Assembly: GCF_000772945.1 (NCBI RefSeq)
Contig: NZ_JPVN01000009.1
Coordinates: 62,001-126,000 of the forward strand
DNA: 64,000 nt
Direction: 5' to 3'
Origin: Ureibacillus manganicus DSM 26584
GTDB taxonomy: Bacteria > Bacillota > Bacilli > Bacillales_A > Planococcaceae
Shown: one piece after another, positions 9,499-23,460 of the stretch
Layout: each line of letters opens with the position of its first letter
Numbering within the stretch: position 1 is the first letter of the stretch
Program-made: the position numbers and the translations under genes
The notes under the pieces: generated by a model
What the model saw: the letters and a program-made list of their open reading frames with translations, nothing else
Told to the model about the DNA's origin: nothing
Database searches by the model: none

Positions 9499-10401
9499 TT
9501 AAAACTTGTAGTTAACACCACATAAGTTCTCCGATACTTGCCATAAATTATGGGCAACATTTTTATCATACATTTTTTTTAACGTACTCAATTCGGATGG
9601 TGTGTTACTTTTATTTTTTGATGGACCAATAAATTCGCCACCTAATAAAGAACTACTAGTCGCGGCATACAAGACTGTAAGGGGGAATTTATGTTTCTCT
9701 TTATCTTTTACTTCATCATTAGATGTTGACTTTGAAGATTTTACTTTGCTACGTGCAGAATCAACTTTTTTACTATCTGTTGGGGTTTGGCAACATACAC
9801 TAATAGTTTGGATGTTATATTCTTTAAATTTTTCATCTAAATGTTTTGCAAATAGCAAATTAGCAAGTTTACTTTGAGTGTAAAATTTATCTGGTTGATA
9901 ATTTTTGGAACCTTTAAAATGACCAAAAGACAATTTTGTTTTACCTGAGAGTTTGTCTCCTATAGTTATCACTCGTGAATTTGGTGTAATCTTAAGTAAA
10001 TCAAGTAATAACCCTGTTAAAGCAAAGTGACCTAAAAAATTCACTCCAAAATGAGACTCAAATCCTTCCTTTGTCTTTCTTTGTTGCACTGAATGAATAC
10101 TTTCATTAAGTATCAAAATGGATAACGTTCGATAATTGGTCTTATATTCCTTCGCAAATTCATGGATAGATTCTAATTCATTTAAATCTAGGTACATAAC
10201 ATCTACTTTTGCATCTGGAAAAACTGAAAGAATTTTTTCTTGTATTGATTTTCCTTTATGAAAATCAGAAACCGCAAGAATAACTGTTGCACCATTTTCT
10301 GCAAATGCTAGTGAAGTTTCATAACCAATTCCTTTATGTGCCCCTGTAATAACGACTGTTTTCCCAGATTGTTGAGTCATGTCTTCTTTAGTCCAAGACA
10401 A
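9499..10401 (-). CDS. Divergent short-chain dehydrogenase/reductase-like protein
   Basis: About 300 residues with a classical SDR Rossmann fold. The NAD(P) motif TGAHKGIG and the catalytic YTQSK (YxxxK) are present. Two usual signatures are altered: the NNAG stretch reads LNES, and the catalytic-Ser strand reads VITIGDKLSG, so the canonical SS/S position is not obvious. A Lys/Ser-rich low-complexity insert (SARSKVKSSKSTS) precedes the C-terminus. It resembles retinol-dehydrogenase/WWOX-like bacterial SDRs. Start: a longer GTG at 10410 overlaps the Shine-Dalgarno AAGGAG, whereas TTG at 10401 sits eight bases after it, so TTG is preferred. Activity is uncertain. Confidence 0.75.
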   Translation of the reverse strand: MSWTKEDMTQQSGKTVVITGAHKGIGYETSLAFAENGATVILAVSDFHKGKSIQEKILSVFPDAKVDVMYLDLNELESIHEFAKEYKTNYRTLSILILNESIHSVQQRKTKEGFESHFGVNFLGHFALTGLLLDLLKITPNSRVITIGDKLSGKTKLSFGHFKGSKNYQPDKFYTQSKLANLLFAKHLDEKFKEYNIQTISVCCQTPTDSKKVDSARSKVKSSKSTSNDEVKDKEKHKFPLTVLYAATSSSLLGGEFIGPSKNKSNTPSELSTLKKMYDKNVAHNLWQVSENLCGVNYKF

Positions 10402-10633
10402 TAGCTGCACTCCTTTTTAGTTAAATACGCCTTTTAACAAGACAAACATAGTTGTTAAAAAGTAGCTTACTAAAACTATATGCGTCGAATTATAAAGAAT
10501 TATAGAATTTTAAAATTCAATTAAATTACTTTCATGAATTAATGTAGAAAAAACGCTGTTTATGTAATTCGTTCAGATTAGTGATAAAATAAAACATAGA
10601 TTACTTTCGAAAGTATTAGAAAGGGTGTTTAAT

Positions 10634-11014
10634 ATGAGTGTTACAAACAGCTTTGTTGATATGCTAGTAAAACAAGCACGTACAATTCTTAATACGATGA
10701 AGGACTTAAAATGGGTTGCTGGTAAAAAAGGAAGCAATCGTGGTGCATTAATTGAGCGTTTCACTGCAAATTCTCATTCGTTTAACGTATATACATATGC
10801 AAATGAAGATGTGAAGCAATATACCGAAGTGCAACTCTTTAAAGAAAATATAATACTATTTTCAAAGGAATTTGATGTGGCACGTTTTGATTTCGATGGG
10901 GAAGTCAATGTAGATCGTGTTCAAACAATTTATGAACAAGTATTAAATTCCTATAATGAAATGGTTATCTCACTAGGATTTGATAAAGAAGTCGTAAATG
11001 TGAAGAATTTTTAA
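10634..11014 (+). CDS. Conserved small protein of unknown function
   Basis: A 126-residue cytoplasmic protein without a signal or membrane segment. I do not recognise a named domain. The first half is helical and basic (MLVKQARTILNTMKDLKW, GKKGSNRGALIERF), the second half mixed alpha/beta and acidic. ATG at 10634 has AAAGGG upstream at proper spacing; an in-frame GTG nine bases earlier overlaps that site and is rejected. It is divergent from the SDR gene and convergent with the HesB-like gene. Nothing points to a function. Confidence 0.8.
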   Translation: MSVTNSFVDMLVKQARTILNTMKDLKWVAGKKGSNRGALIERFTANSHSFNVYTYANEDVKQYTEVQLFKENIILFSKEFDVARFDFDGEVNVDRVQTIYEQVLNSYNEMVISLGFDKEVVNVKNF

Positions 11015-11021
11015 ATTTAAA

Positions 11022-11062
11022 AAGGAACTGTTTTGAATGTAGTACATTCAAGACAATTCCGC
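11022..11062. terminator. Long inverted repeat between convergent genes
   Basis: GGAACTGTTTTGAATGTA pairs with TACATTCAAGACAATTCC with one mismatch and one G-U pair. The following T-run is weak on the plus strand. Likely a shared terminator, but less certain than the others. Confidence 0.55.
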
Positions 11063-11093
11063 ACTTTTAATGTCTAAACCTTGCATTTGTATT

Positions 11094-11390
11094 TTAGTTT
11101 GACTTTTTATATTCATACGCTAGTTCGTCTAGTTTAGAATTTACAATTACATGTAAGTCATGGTCATTAAAAAACCATATATCATCTCTTTCAATATAGA
11201 AATGAACGCCTTGAACAGTTGTTACAACCCCTACATCAAGTGGTGTTTCACGGTTCATTCCAAGGGAAAATGCCTCGTGAAAGGGTGATGATCCACCATA
11301 CCTTGCATAAAAACGGATATAATCTCCAGGCTCAATATCCATTTCTTTTTTAAACCAATCAAGTGCTTCGTCAGTTATAACAATCTTCAA
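11094..11390 (-). CDS. HesB/IscA-like protein of the YneR group
   Basis: A 98-residue protein matching the Fe-S biogenesis (HesB-like) fold as found in Bacillus YneR: ITDEALDWFKKEMDIEPGD near the N-terminus and RFYARYGGSSPFHEAFSLG in the middle. The three Cys of true A-type Fe-S carriers are absent, so it is not a canonical IscA. Start: TTG at 11390 gives the family-typical Met-Lys-Ile start and lies about ten bases after GAAAGG; an ATG at 11399 is too close to that site. It lies about 40 bases downstream of plsY and is probably cotranscribed with it. Role unknown. Confidence 0.8.
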   Translation of the reverse strand: MKIVITDEALDWFKKEMDIEPGDYIRFYARYGGSSPFHEAFSLGMNRETPLDVGVVTTVQGVHFYIERDDIWFFNDHDLHVIVNSKLDELAYEYKKSN

Positions 11391-11433
11391 CGTGACCATT
11401 CCTTTCAAAGAGAACAATTTCAAAAGAACGACA

Positions 11434-12036
11434 CTAAATCCATTTAACTTTTGGCTCAGTACCTTCTTTTATTCGTTTAATATTTGCGCGGTGACGATAG
11501 AAAATAAATGCAGCCAATATAGCTACAACAATAAACAATGCATAATCGCCAGTAACAATCCAGTAAATAGTACTGTATACTAGACCAACAACAGCGACAG
11601 CCATTGACGAAAAACTAACCATTTTTGTAATTTTTAAAGCAATAAAAAATCCTACAATTAACACTATAAAAAATGGCCATGTATAACCTAATAACACACC
11701 ACCTGAAGTAGCAACGGCTTTTCCACCTCGGAACCCTGCAAAAATAGGAAACATGTGACCAATTACTGCAATTCCTCCAAGTATTAGTGGATGAATTGTT
11801 GACTCAGAAAAATACGGAATCAAAGGTAATAATACCGCTGCTGTTCCTTTTAAAATATCAATTGATGTGACAATAATTCCTGCTTTTTTCCCTAAAACAC
11901 GAAATGAATTCGTACCACCTAAATTTCCGCTACCATGTTCGCGGATATCGGTTTTATAAAAGATTTTTCCAATCCATAAACCGGACGGAATGGAGCCAAG
12001 TAAATAAGCACAAATTATTACTATTGCATTTACCAT
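11434..12036 (-). CDS. plsY: Acyl-phosphate:glycerol-3-phosphate acyltransferase
   Basis: Integral membrane enzyme of 200 residues that transfers an acyl group from acyl-phosphate to sn-glycerol-3-phosphate, the first step of membrane phospholipid synthesis in Firmicutes. PlsY motifs are clear: [11 protein letters not shown] at about residues 14-24, the [16 protein letters not shown] loop, and [12 protein letters not shown] further on. Five to seven hydrophobic segments, normal length. RBS GAAAGGA. It lies back to back with parE, the standard arrangement in many Bacillales. Confidence 0.97.
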   Translation of the reverse strand: MVNAIVIICAYLLGSIPSGLWIGKIFYKTDIREHGSGNLGGTNSFRVLGKKAGIIVTSIDILKGTAAVLLPLIPYFSESTIHPLILGGIAVIGHMFPIFAGFRGGKAVATSGGVLLGYTWPFFIVLIVGFFIALKITKMVSFSSMAVAVVGLVYSTIYWIVTGDYALFIVVAILAAFIFYRHRANIKRIKEGTEPKVKWI

Positions 12037-16954
<4,918 letters not shown>

Positions 16955-17012
16955 AAGGAAATATTTATATATTTTCTAAATCCCAAATATATGTTCCCAT
17001 GATTATATTATG

Positions 17013-17068
17013 AAAAGAATGGACTCCTTAAAATACTGACTTTAAGGTAGTTCATTCTTTTTCTTTTT
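17013..17068 (+). terminator. Rho-independent terminator after parC
   Basis: AAGAATGGACTCCTTAAA pairs with TTTAAGGTAGTTCATTCTT with minor bulges, followed by TTTTCTTTTT. Confidence 0.85.
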
Positions 17069-17145
17069 ATATTAATAGTTGTTGATAAATAGTGAGAATC
17101 ATACTAACATAGAATCATTCGACGGTTAATGGAGGATTATGAAAA

Positions 17146-18060
17146 ATGGTGTTGAATGACCGCAGCAAGGGGATATTCTTAGTTTTGACCGCAGCTATGT
17201 TTTGGGGAGTTTCTGGAACTGTATCCCAATACTTATTTCAAACTTTACAAATAAGTACGGAATGGTTAACAACTGTCCGATTATTATCAGCTGGATTACT
17301 GTTAATACTGATTGCTTATAAAAAAGAAGGAAATAGAATCTTTGATATTTGGCGTCAAAAGGCTGATATACTAGCTATTATTATTTTTGGAGTCATTGGA
17401 ATGATAGGTGTTCAATATACATATTTAGCCGCTATTACGCATTCTAATGCCGCAACTGCTACAATTCTTCAATACCTAGGTCCTGTATTAGTAACAAGTT
17501 ATTACATTCTAATAGCTAAAAGAAAACCATCTATGAAGGAAATAGCTGCAGTTTTCTTTGCTATGCTGGGGACATTTTTACTTGTTACACATGGCAATAT
17601 TGAAAGTTTAGCTATCTCTGTTGAAGGTTTTGTATGGGGAATTCTTTCTGCTTTTGGCCTTGCTTTTTATACCATACAACCTATTAAACTATTACAAAGA
17701 TGGGGTTCCCTAATCGTAGTAGGTTGGGGAATGATTATTGGTGGATTTGTATTTAGCTTTGTTCATCCACCATGGATGTTTCAAGGCGAATGGTATTTTT
17801 CAACGAACTTCGCTTTTTTATTTGTTGTTATTTGTGGAACCGTAATAGCATTTTATTGTTATTTACAAAGTTTAAAATACTTAACTGCATCTGAAACAAG
17901 TTTACTAGCTTGTGCAGAACCTCTTTCAGCGGTAATAACAACAGTAATCTTTTTAGGAGTAACGTTTGGTTGGATAGATTGGATCGGCACATTATGTATA
18001 TTAGCTACCATCTTTATATTATCAAATAAGAAAAAACAGAAAAATGTTACTGAAAATTAG
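17146..18060 (+). CDS. EamA/DMT-superfamily transporter
   Basis: Membrane protein of 304 residues with ten hydrophobic segments arranged as two EamA repeats (about 10-140 and 155-295). The first repeat starts GIFLVLTAAMFWGVSGT, typical of drug/metabolite exporters such as YdcZ/RhaT/YwfM-like carriers. ATG at 17146 follows GGAGG by ten bases. Substrate unknown. Monocistronic with a strong shared terminator downstream. Confidence 0.88.
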   Translation: MVLNDRSKGIFLVLTAAMFWGVSGTVSQYLFQTLQISTEWLTTVRLLSAGLLLILIAYKKEGNRIFDIWRQKADILAIIIFGVIGMIGVQYTYLAAITHSNAATATILQYLGPVLVTSYYILIAKRKPSMKEIAAVFFAMLGTFLLVTHGNIESLAISVEGFVWGILSAFGLAFYTIQPIKLLQRWGSLIVVGWGMIIGGFVFSFVHPPWMFQGEWYFSTNFAFLFVVICGTVIAFYCYLQSLKYLTASETSLLACAEPLSAVITTVIFLGVTFGWIDWIGTLCILATIFILSNKKKQKNVTEN

Positions 18061-18086
18061 TCAAAAAACAGTAGGGAACAACAAGC

Positions 18087-18118
18087 AAAAAACCTCGAGT
18101 TATTAACTCGAGGTTTTA
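18087..18118. terminator. Bidirectional terminator between EamA gene and symporter
   Basis: AAAACCTCGAGTT pairs perfectly with AACTCGAGGTTTT around a short loop; A-rich before and T after. Confidence 0.9.
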
Positions 18119-18121
18119 CTA

Positions 18122-19666
18122 TTAGTGTGAAACATCTTGTACTGAAATACCAGTTTGAGCTTTTACTTCAACTTCACGGTATTTAGCTTCATCCACTTCT
18201 TTAGAAAGTAATGTTCCAATAACTCCACCTAAGAATCCAAGTGGTACAGAAATAATTGCTGGGTTAGTTAAGAACACTAATGGATCACCAACAAAGATTG
18301 CTTTACCAGCAACTGGATTCCAAACGTTTGGAGAAAGTGCTACTAGGACTAACGCTGAGATTAAACCTGTTAAAGTAGCAGTAACTGCACCATTTGCATT
18401 GAAACGCTTCCAATAGATTGTATAAATAATAACAGGTAAGTTTGCAGAAGCAGCAATACAGAACGCTAATGATACTAAGAATGCAACGTTTAATGTTTGA
18501 GCTCCTAAAGCTAATAGAATCGAAACTACAGAAATAATTAATGATCCTACACGAGCAGCAACCACTTGCTCTTTTTCAGAAATTTTGCCTTTTTTAATAA
18601 TTTGGCCATAAATATCATGTGATAATGCAGATGCACCTGAAAGTACTAAACCTGCTACAACCGCTAAGATTGTTGCGAATGCAACCGCAGATACGAATGA
18701 GAATAATAAGTCTCCACCAAGTGCTTCAGCTAGAAGTGGGGCAGCCATATTACCTGCAGGGTTTGCAGCAACAATTTCAGCTGAACCTACAAACGCAGCA
18801 GCTCCGAATCCTAAGAAAATTGTTAATACGTAGAATAAACCTACGATCCAAGTTGCCCAAATAACTGAAGAACGAGCTGTTTTTGCGTCTTTTACAGTGA
18901 AGAAACGCATTAAAATGTGTGGAAGACCAGCTGTTCCTAGTACTAAAGCAAGTAACATGGAAATTGTATCAATTCCGTTAGAATATTTTAAACCTGGGTT
19001 TAAATATGCTTGTCCATGCTCAGTCACAGTAGTCATTGTTTCAAACATAAATAAGATATTAAAGTTAAATTTCGCTAATACAAGGATTGAAATAATAATT
19101 GTACCGAACATTAAAAGAACGGCTTTAATAATTTGTACCCATGATGTAGCTGTCATACCACCGAATAATACGTAGATTGTCATCATAACCCCTACGATTA
19201 AAACAGAAACCCAGTATTCAAGACCGAATAATAATTGAATAAGTGCGCCTGCACCAACAAGTTGTGCAATCATGTAAAATAATACGATAACTATTGAACT
19301 TAGAGCAGCAGCTCCGCGAACTTTCGATACATTAAATCGAGCTGTAATCATATCAGCTAAAGTAAATTTACCAAGGTTACGTAATGGTTCAGCAACAATG
19401 TATAATACAACTAAATATGCTGTTAAATAACCTAGAGAGAAGTAGAAACCATCAAATCCAGTTAATGCAACCGCACCCGCGATCCCTAAGAATGACGCTG
19501 CAGATAAATAGTCTCCACCAATAGCTAGTCCGTTTTGCCAGCCTTTTAGACCTCCACCTGCTGTATAAAAATCCGTTGCAGTGCTCGTTCTTTTTGATGC
19601 CCACCAAGTAATGTATAAAGTAATACCCACAATTCCTAAGAACATTGTAATCGCTATTGGACTCAT
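18122..19666 (-). CDS. actP: Sodium:solute symporter, cation/acetate symporter type
   Basis: Solute:sodium symporter family protein of 514 residues with about 13 membrane segments. Early ITWWASKRTSTATDFYTAGGG and GLAIGGDYLSAASFLGIAG motifs are those of ActP/YwcA-type carboxylate importers (acetate, pyruvate or related short-chain acids). The ATG overlaps the stop of the DUF485 gene and is preceded by GGAGGTGC. The pair DUF485-symporter is the usual arrangement. Exact substrate is inferred from family only. Confidence 0.9.
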   Translation of the reverse strand: MSPIAITMFLGIVGITLYITWWASKRTSTATDFYTAGGGLKGWQNGLAIGGDYLSAASFLGIAGAVALTGFDGFYFSLGYLTAYLVVLYIVAEPLRNLGKFTLADMITARFNVSKVRGAAALSSIVIVLFYMIAQLVGAGALIQLLFGLEYWVSVLIVGVMMTIYVLFGGMTATSWVQIIKAVLLMFGTIIISILVLAKFNFNILFMFETMTTVTEHGQAYLNPGLKYSNGIDTISMLLALVLGTAGLPHILMRFFTVKDAKTARSSVIWATWIVGLFYVLTIFLGFGAAAFVGSAEIVAANPAGNMAAPLLAEALGGDLLFSFVSAVAFATILAVVAGLVLSGASALSHDIYGQIIKKGKISEKEQVVAARVGSLIISVVSILLALGAQTLNVAFLVSLAFCIAASANLPVIIYTIYWKRFNANGAVTATLTGLISALVLVALSPNVWNPVAGKAIFVGDPLVFLTNPAIISVPLGFLGGVIGTLLSKEVDEAKYREVEVKAQTGISVQDVSH

Positions 19667-19986
19667 TTACGAGCACCTCCTTCATATTCACTAATTACAT
19701 CTGCCGCATCCTTATCAAAGCCGGTAGCTTTAGATACGTAGAAGTGGGCAAGACCCCATACCATTATGAATAATCCAGCAGAGTATAGCCAAACCCATGT
19801 AATTTCACCAATTGCTTTTTGGTGTAGTAAGTTTGTGTAGGAAGTTAAAACAGGTAATAGCATATAAACTGTAAAGAAGATTACCGCTACTGTCCAAAGA
19901 AATTTATTTTTCTTTTTTGTTAGCTTCTTAAACGATTCCAATTCGGCAATTTTGTCATAATCGATCACTTTTTGTTCTTTCGCCAT
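19663..19986 (-). CDS. DUF485 membrane protein, symporter partner
   Basis: A 107-residue protein with two membrane helices (about residues 32-52 and 65-85), matching the DUF485 (YjcH/YwcB) family that almost always precedes an ActP-type symporter. Start: ATG at 19986 gives Met-Ala-Lys and lies six bases after GGGGGT; an earlier ATG at 19992 abuts that site. It is likely an accessory subunit of the carrier, but the molecular role is not established. Confidence 0.87.
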   Translation of the reverse strand: MAKEQKVIDYDKIAELESFKKLTKKKNKFLWTVAVIFFTVYMLLPVLTSYTNLLHQKAIGEITWVWLYSAGLFIMVWGLAHFYVSKATGFDKDAADVISEYEGGARK

Positions 19987-20590
19987 GAACATACCCCCAA
20001 TTTTGAATAAATTTGCTGCTTTATGTTTGTAAAATTCTAGTTAATAGACTTTACAATTTCCATTTTATTTACTTGTTCACAAAATTGCAATAGTTTTTAA
20101 GAAAATAAATTTAAAAAATATATTTAAAAATGAGTTTTTAAGAGAATTATAGGATATAAACGATAATATTTAGTCATTCAAACAAGGGAAAGTCAGTATT
20201 TACGCTATGTACGAGGTAGAAAAATGAAGCATAATTAAGTATTGACTTAGAAGAAAATAGCTCACAAGTTAAAGAAAATCCTAAAATTTTATTTTTGTGA
20301 AAATGTAATTAAGGGAATAAGTATTATATTTTGATATAGAACAAAAGGAAAAAATTCATTGAAATTGGAAATAATAAAAGTTACAGTGACAAGTTGTAAT
20401 TAACATAAAAGTTCAAAACTTATCGGAATTTGTTATAATTTTAAATTTATCATTGATCCAATAATAAATTAATAAAAACTAGATTATTGGACTAAATAAT
20501 CGGTTCCGTCTCAATATTAAGAGTATTCTTATTGCATGAGATTTAACTTTTGATAATTTATATTATGTCAACTAGAAAAATTTAAAGTTA
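19987..20590. other. 600-base AT-rich gap without genes
   Basis: No open frame with a usable start and RBS on either strand. It must contain the promoter of the DUF485-symporter operon near 20000-20110. An imperfectly understood inverted repeat TCCAATAAT...ATTATTGGA lies at 20457-20491. Base composition is poorer in G+C than the flanking genes. Confidence 0.5.
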
Positions 20591-20627
20591 AAGGGAATGA
20601 AATTAGTTATGATTTTCATTCCCTTTT
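20591..20627 (-). terminator. Hairpin at 3' end of LAGLIDADG gene
   Basis: AAGGGAATGAAA pairs with TTTCATTCCCTT; the stem overlaps the last codons of the gene. On the minus strand the hairpin is followed by T-rich sequence. Confidence 0.7.
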
Positions 20628-21769
20628 AAATATTGGTTCATGCCATATTCGATTATTTCATTTAACTTCATGTTATTTGCGTTTTTGTAAAGTTTCATTC
20701 TTTCTACTAATTCTTTGTCAAATGTAGTTCGAAATTCTACTCGATCTTTTGGTTTCATTTGTTCACTTTTAATTTTGATACTTGTATTGATTAATTGATT
20801 AATAATTGGTTCTATTAAATAATTAATTTTCGTATTATTTGCATTTGCTACATCTCTTAATTCGTTTATAAGTGTATTACTAACATACGTTTTAATTGAT
20901 TTTCTATTGTTATTAACATGAATGATTTCATTATTTTCTATTATCCATGCTTTGACTTTCCGTTTATCATCAGCGATAAATGGATCCTCAGAATGTTGAG
21001 ATAAATATAATCTTTTGTAGATAATAAAATTGTCATATATACTTACATTCTTATAAATAATATTTGAAAGATAGATTACCTTATTTTTACCAGCAATGAC
21101 AACTCTATAAATTTTTGTTTCATGCTCACTTATAAAGCTTCTAATTTTCGGATTTAAATTCCAATTACTAAAAACTTTTAATAATCCTTGAGCAAAACCA
21201 TAACTTGCGGTTGTTATGATAACGTAATATCCATGTTTATCAACGTTTCCATCCCCATCAATCACCCCTCTTATAAACGAGGGCAAAAATTCATCTGGAA
21301 CACATGGAAATGGTAATGACAATGATTTATTATTTGTTATCCCTAAAGCCTCTAAATCTTTCTTAATCTCTCGAGAATTGATTAATAATGTTGGCGTAGT
21401 TCTAGTTTTAGCGGATACTGCTAAGACAAAATCTGCATCCATTAGTTTAGCAATTACTTTTAATATTCTTTTATCTTTTTGAGAAAATGTAATTGAGTGA
21501 ACAGATTTATTTACAGTTCCATCTGTTACAAATAATCCTAAAACCCAAGCCATATCGTGAGACCAAACTTTAAAGAAATCTTCGTTTACCTTATGTTTTC
21601 TAGGTTGACCTGAAGATTGCTCTCGAATTGCCTTTATACCGTGTTTATTTCTTATATAGCTTACTCCAGCAGGTGTAATTCCTACCTTTTCGGCAATATC
21701 TTTCACTGCCATACCACTTAAGTACATTTCTATGATCATTTCATCAGTTATATCTTTTTTTCTAGCCAT
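20603..21769 (-). CDS. Free-standing LAGLIDADG homing-endonuclease-like protein with HTH and two RHH-like segments
   Basis: A 388-residue DNA-binding protein. Residues about 5-46 form a helix-turn-helix (IIEMYLSGMAVKDIAEKVG, ITPAGVSYIRNKHGI). Residues about 70-260 carry two LAGLIDADG-type motifs, VLGLFVTDGTV (76-86) and FIRGVIDGDGN (166-176), with the key acidic residues D83 and D173 kept, so a single-chain nuclease core is plausible. The C-terminus holds two ribbon-helix-helix-like segments (about 289-328 and 343-381) sharing the pattern NANN-K-N--IE---NQ, which suggests an internal duplication. Start: ATG at 21769, nine bases after AAGGAG. It sits alone in AT-rich sequence, not inside an intron or intein. 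Whether it cuts DNA or acts as a regulator is unknown. Confidence 0.85.
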   Translation of the reverse strand: MARKKDITDEMIIEMYLSGMAVKDIAEKVGITPAGVSYIRNKHGIKAIREQSSGQPRKHKVNEDFFKVWSHDMAWVLGLFVTDGTVNKSVHSITFSQKDKRILKVIAKLMDADFVLAVSAKTRTTPTLLINSREIKKDLEALGITNNKSLSLPFPCVPDEFLPSFIRGVIDGDGNVDKHGYYVIITTASYGFAQGLLKVFSNWNLNPKIRSFISEHETKIYRVVIAGKNKVIYLSNIIYKNVSIYDNFIIYKRLYLSQHSEDPFIADDKRKVKAWIIENNEIIHVNNNRKSIKTYVSNTLINELRDVANANNTKINYLIEPIINQLINTSIKIKSEQMKPKDRVEFRTTFDKELVERMKLYKNANNMKLNEIIEYGMNQYLKGNENHN

Positions 21770-22050
21770 ATACAACTGCTCCTTAATTAAATAATTATTT
21801 AATAGAGAAATGGAAAATATATGTTAATCCCATTATAAGAACACCTGTTCCTTTTATCAAATATTATGTTTTATTTTTTACATGATATATCGATTTTTAA
21901 AATTAAATTAACGCATATTTATACAAATATCTACAATAATATTACATTTTCGTCAACACGGTTTACATAAATTCTAATATCATGTATTGTTTTAATAACA
22001 TTTGGAGATATATTTATTTTTGGTATTTCAAGTTATTTTGTATATTTATT
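21770..22050. other. AT-rich spacer upstream of LAGLIDADG gene
   Basis: About 280 bases, very AT-rich. I see no gene with an RBS; a short hydrophobic plus-strand frame near 21972-22069 has no start codon and was rejected. Confidence 0.45.
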
Positions 22051-22086
22051 TAAAAATAAAAAGCATTAACCCTAATAGATTAACGC
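22050..22086 (-). terminator. Rho-independent terminator after DUF4181-like gene
   Basis: On the minus strand GCGTTAA pairs with TTAATGC, followed by TTTTTATTTTT. Confidence 0.75.
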
Positions 22087-22106
22087 CCGCGCAATTCTAT
22101 AAAAAA

Positions 22107-22544
22107 TTAAATTAGTCCAAAAAAGTTATTCATAATTAGTACAAATAATAATAACAACAACACTACAAAAAATCCTAATTGAATCAATGTAGAAATATAA
22201 ACTTTTTTATTTTCTACGTATTTCCACTCCATAAATGCTTGTAATAAATCAACTATTACAATAAAGACAATCAATATATTCCACGTTTCTAAAAACCATA
22301 ATGTCTCACTAGGCTCTCTATGGATATTCACAAATGTACCTATTACAATAAAGATAATAAATGTTATTCGAATTGCCCATTCAATTTTCTTATGTCGATC
22401 ATTTACATGCTGATATGAAAAGAGGCTTTTCTTTTTAACACCTAACCACCTACTCACGACTTCGTTAATAATGATGATCAAAATTAAAAAACTAGCTATC
22501 GAAATAATCAGTACCAACAAAAAATTATTACCCATCCCATACAT
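22107..22544 (-). CDS. DUF4181-like small membrane protein
   Basis: A 145-residue protein with four hydrophobic segments (about 5-28, 53-72, 82-100, 120-142). Segment order and the motif INEVVSRWLGVKKKSLFSYQHVNDRHKK resemble the Bacillales DUF4181 family, whose function is unknown. Start: ATG at 22544 follows AAAGAGGTGA; the longer frame reaching 22628 runs into the upstream nucleotidyltransferase gene and lacks an RBS. It ends with its own terminator and lies 37 bases after the nucleotidyltransferase stop, so the two may be cotranscribed. Confidence 0.75.
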   Translation of the reverse strand: MYGMGNNFLLVLIISIASFLILIIIINEVVSRWLGVKKKSLFSYQHVNDRHKKIEWAIRITFIIFIVIGTFVNIHREPSETLWFLETWNILIVFIVIVDLLQAFMEWKYVENKKVYISTLIQLGFFVVLLLLLFVLIMNNFFGLI

Positions 22545-22581
22545 TCTATTCTCACCTCTTTTAAAGATTGAAAAATAGACA

Positions 22582-23301
22582 CTACTCTTCCTTCCCAATT
22601 GAAAAACCATCAAATAACCGACCACCATAAGGTTTTAATACTTCATCAGCTAATTGAGTAATTGGATTCTTGTCACCTATTTTGTAGAAAGTATCAAACG
22701 CTTCAACAAAATCATTTGCAAACTCTTCATTATAATCCCTTAAAGTTCGATATACCCATTTAGAAGCACCAATCCACTTACGATTCGTTCTTAATACAAA
22801 CTCACTAAGTATTTCAGCAAGAGTATTTGCAATAAATAGTTCCTCCGCTCGAATGGAACACCCTATAAAATCATTCAATACATCCGTAATAAAATAACGT
22901 TTTAACTGGATAGTTTCCTCTGACCATTCTTCTGGACCGCGCTTTAACAAATCACTTGCCTCATTTTTAATGATTTGAACAAATCCCTCATCTTTAAGAA
23001 CAATTCCTTCTGAAATCATCCTTGGCAATGATGGCCGTGCTCTTTTTGCATCCATTTCAAAATATTGCTTATAACTAGTTAAGTTATGTACAAAGGCCTC
23101 TATAGCCCACCCATAGCATAGAAGTGATTCTCGATAGGATCCTTTTAGATTGTTATCAAAAATGACAATATCTAAATCAGACGTGTTTGTTGCTTCACCG
23201 CGCACAACACTTCCAGCTAATAATGCACCTTGACAATTTGGATAATGCTCCTTAGTAAATCGATGTGCCGCATCGATTGCTGACAATCTAAAGTTATTCA
23301 A
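22582..23301 (-). CDS. Nucleotidyltransferase-fold protein
   Basis: A 239-residue protein with the polymerase-beta-type nucleotidyltransferase motif GSVVRGEATNTSDLDIVIF at about residues 31-49, which contains the GS and the D-x-D metal ligands. The remainder is helical. Close relatives are annotated as nucleotidyltransferase-domain proteins, some as aminoglycoside adenylyltransferase-like, but substrate is unknown. Start: TTG at 23301, nine bases after GGGGAG. No obvious partner (such as HEPN) that would suggest a MNT/HEPN toxin pair, although the C-terminal helical region could itself be HEPN-like; that is speculation. Confidence 0.82.
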   Translation of the reverse strand: MNNFRLSAIDAAHRFTKEHYPNCQGALLAGSVVRGEATNTSDLDIVIFDNNLKGSYRESLLCYGWAIEAFVHNLTSYKQYFEMDAKRARPSLPRMISEGIVLKDEGFVQIIKNEASDLLKRGPEEWSEETIQLKRYFITDVLNDFIGCSIRAEELFIANTLAEILSEFVLRTNRKWIGASKWVYRTLRDYNEEFANDFVEAFDTFYKIGDKNPITQLADEVLKPYGGRLFDGFSIGKEE

Positions 23302-23460
23302 CTTCAGTCACTCCCCTATATTTATGAATTAAATATATTCCTTTTGAACTGATTCATCCAATAATTGTAATATATTATTTAATTTAACAATAGTAAGCTA
23401 TAATACATATAGAAAATGTGCAGCTAAAATATTCAATTTTATTATATTTAGGGGGTTCTT

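Noticed and set aside
21972-22069. Short hydrophobic plus-strand frame ending at the terminator of the DUF4181-like gene
   Set aside because: It has no start codon and no RBS, and it overlaps the terminator stem.
22582-23301. MNT/HEPN toxin-antitoxin pair
   Set aside because: The nucleotidyltransferase motif is present, but the neighbours are a membrane protein and a papain-like protein, with no HEPN Rx4-6H partner.
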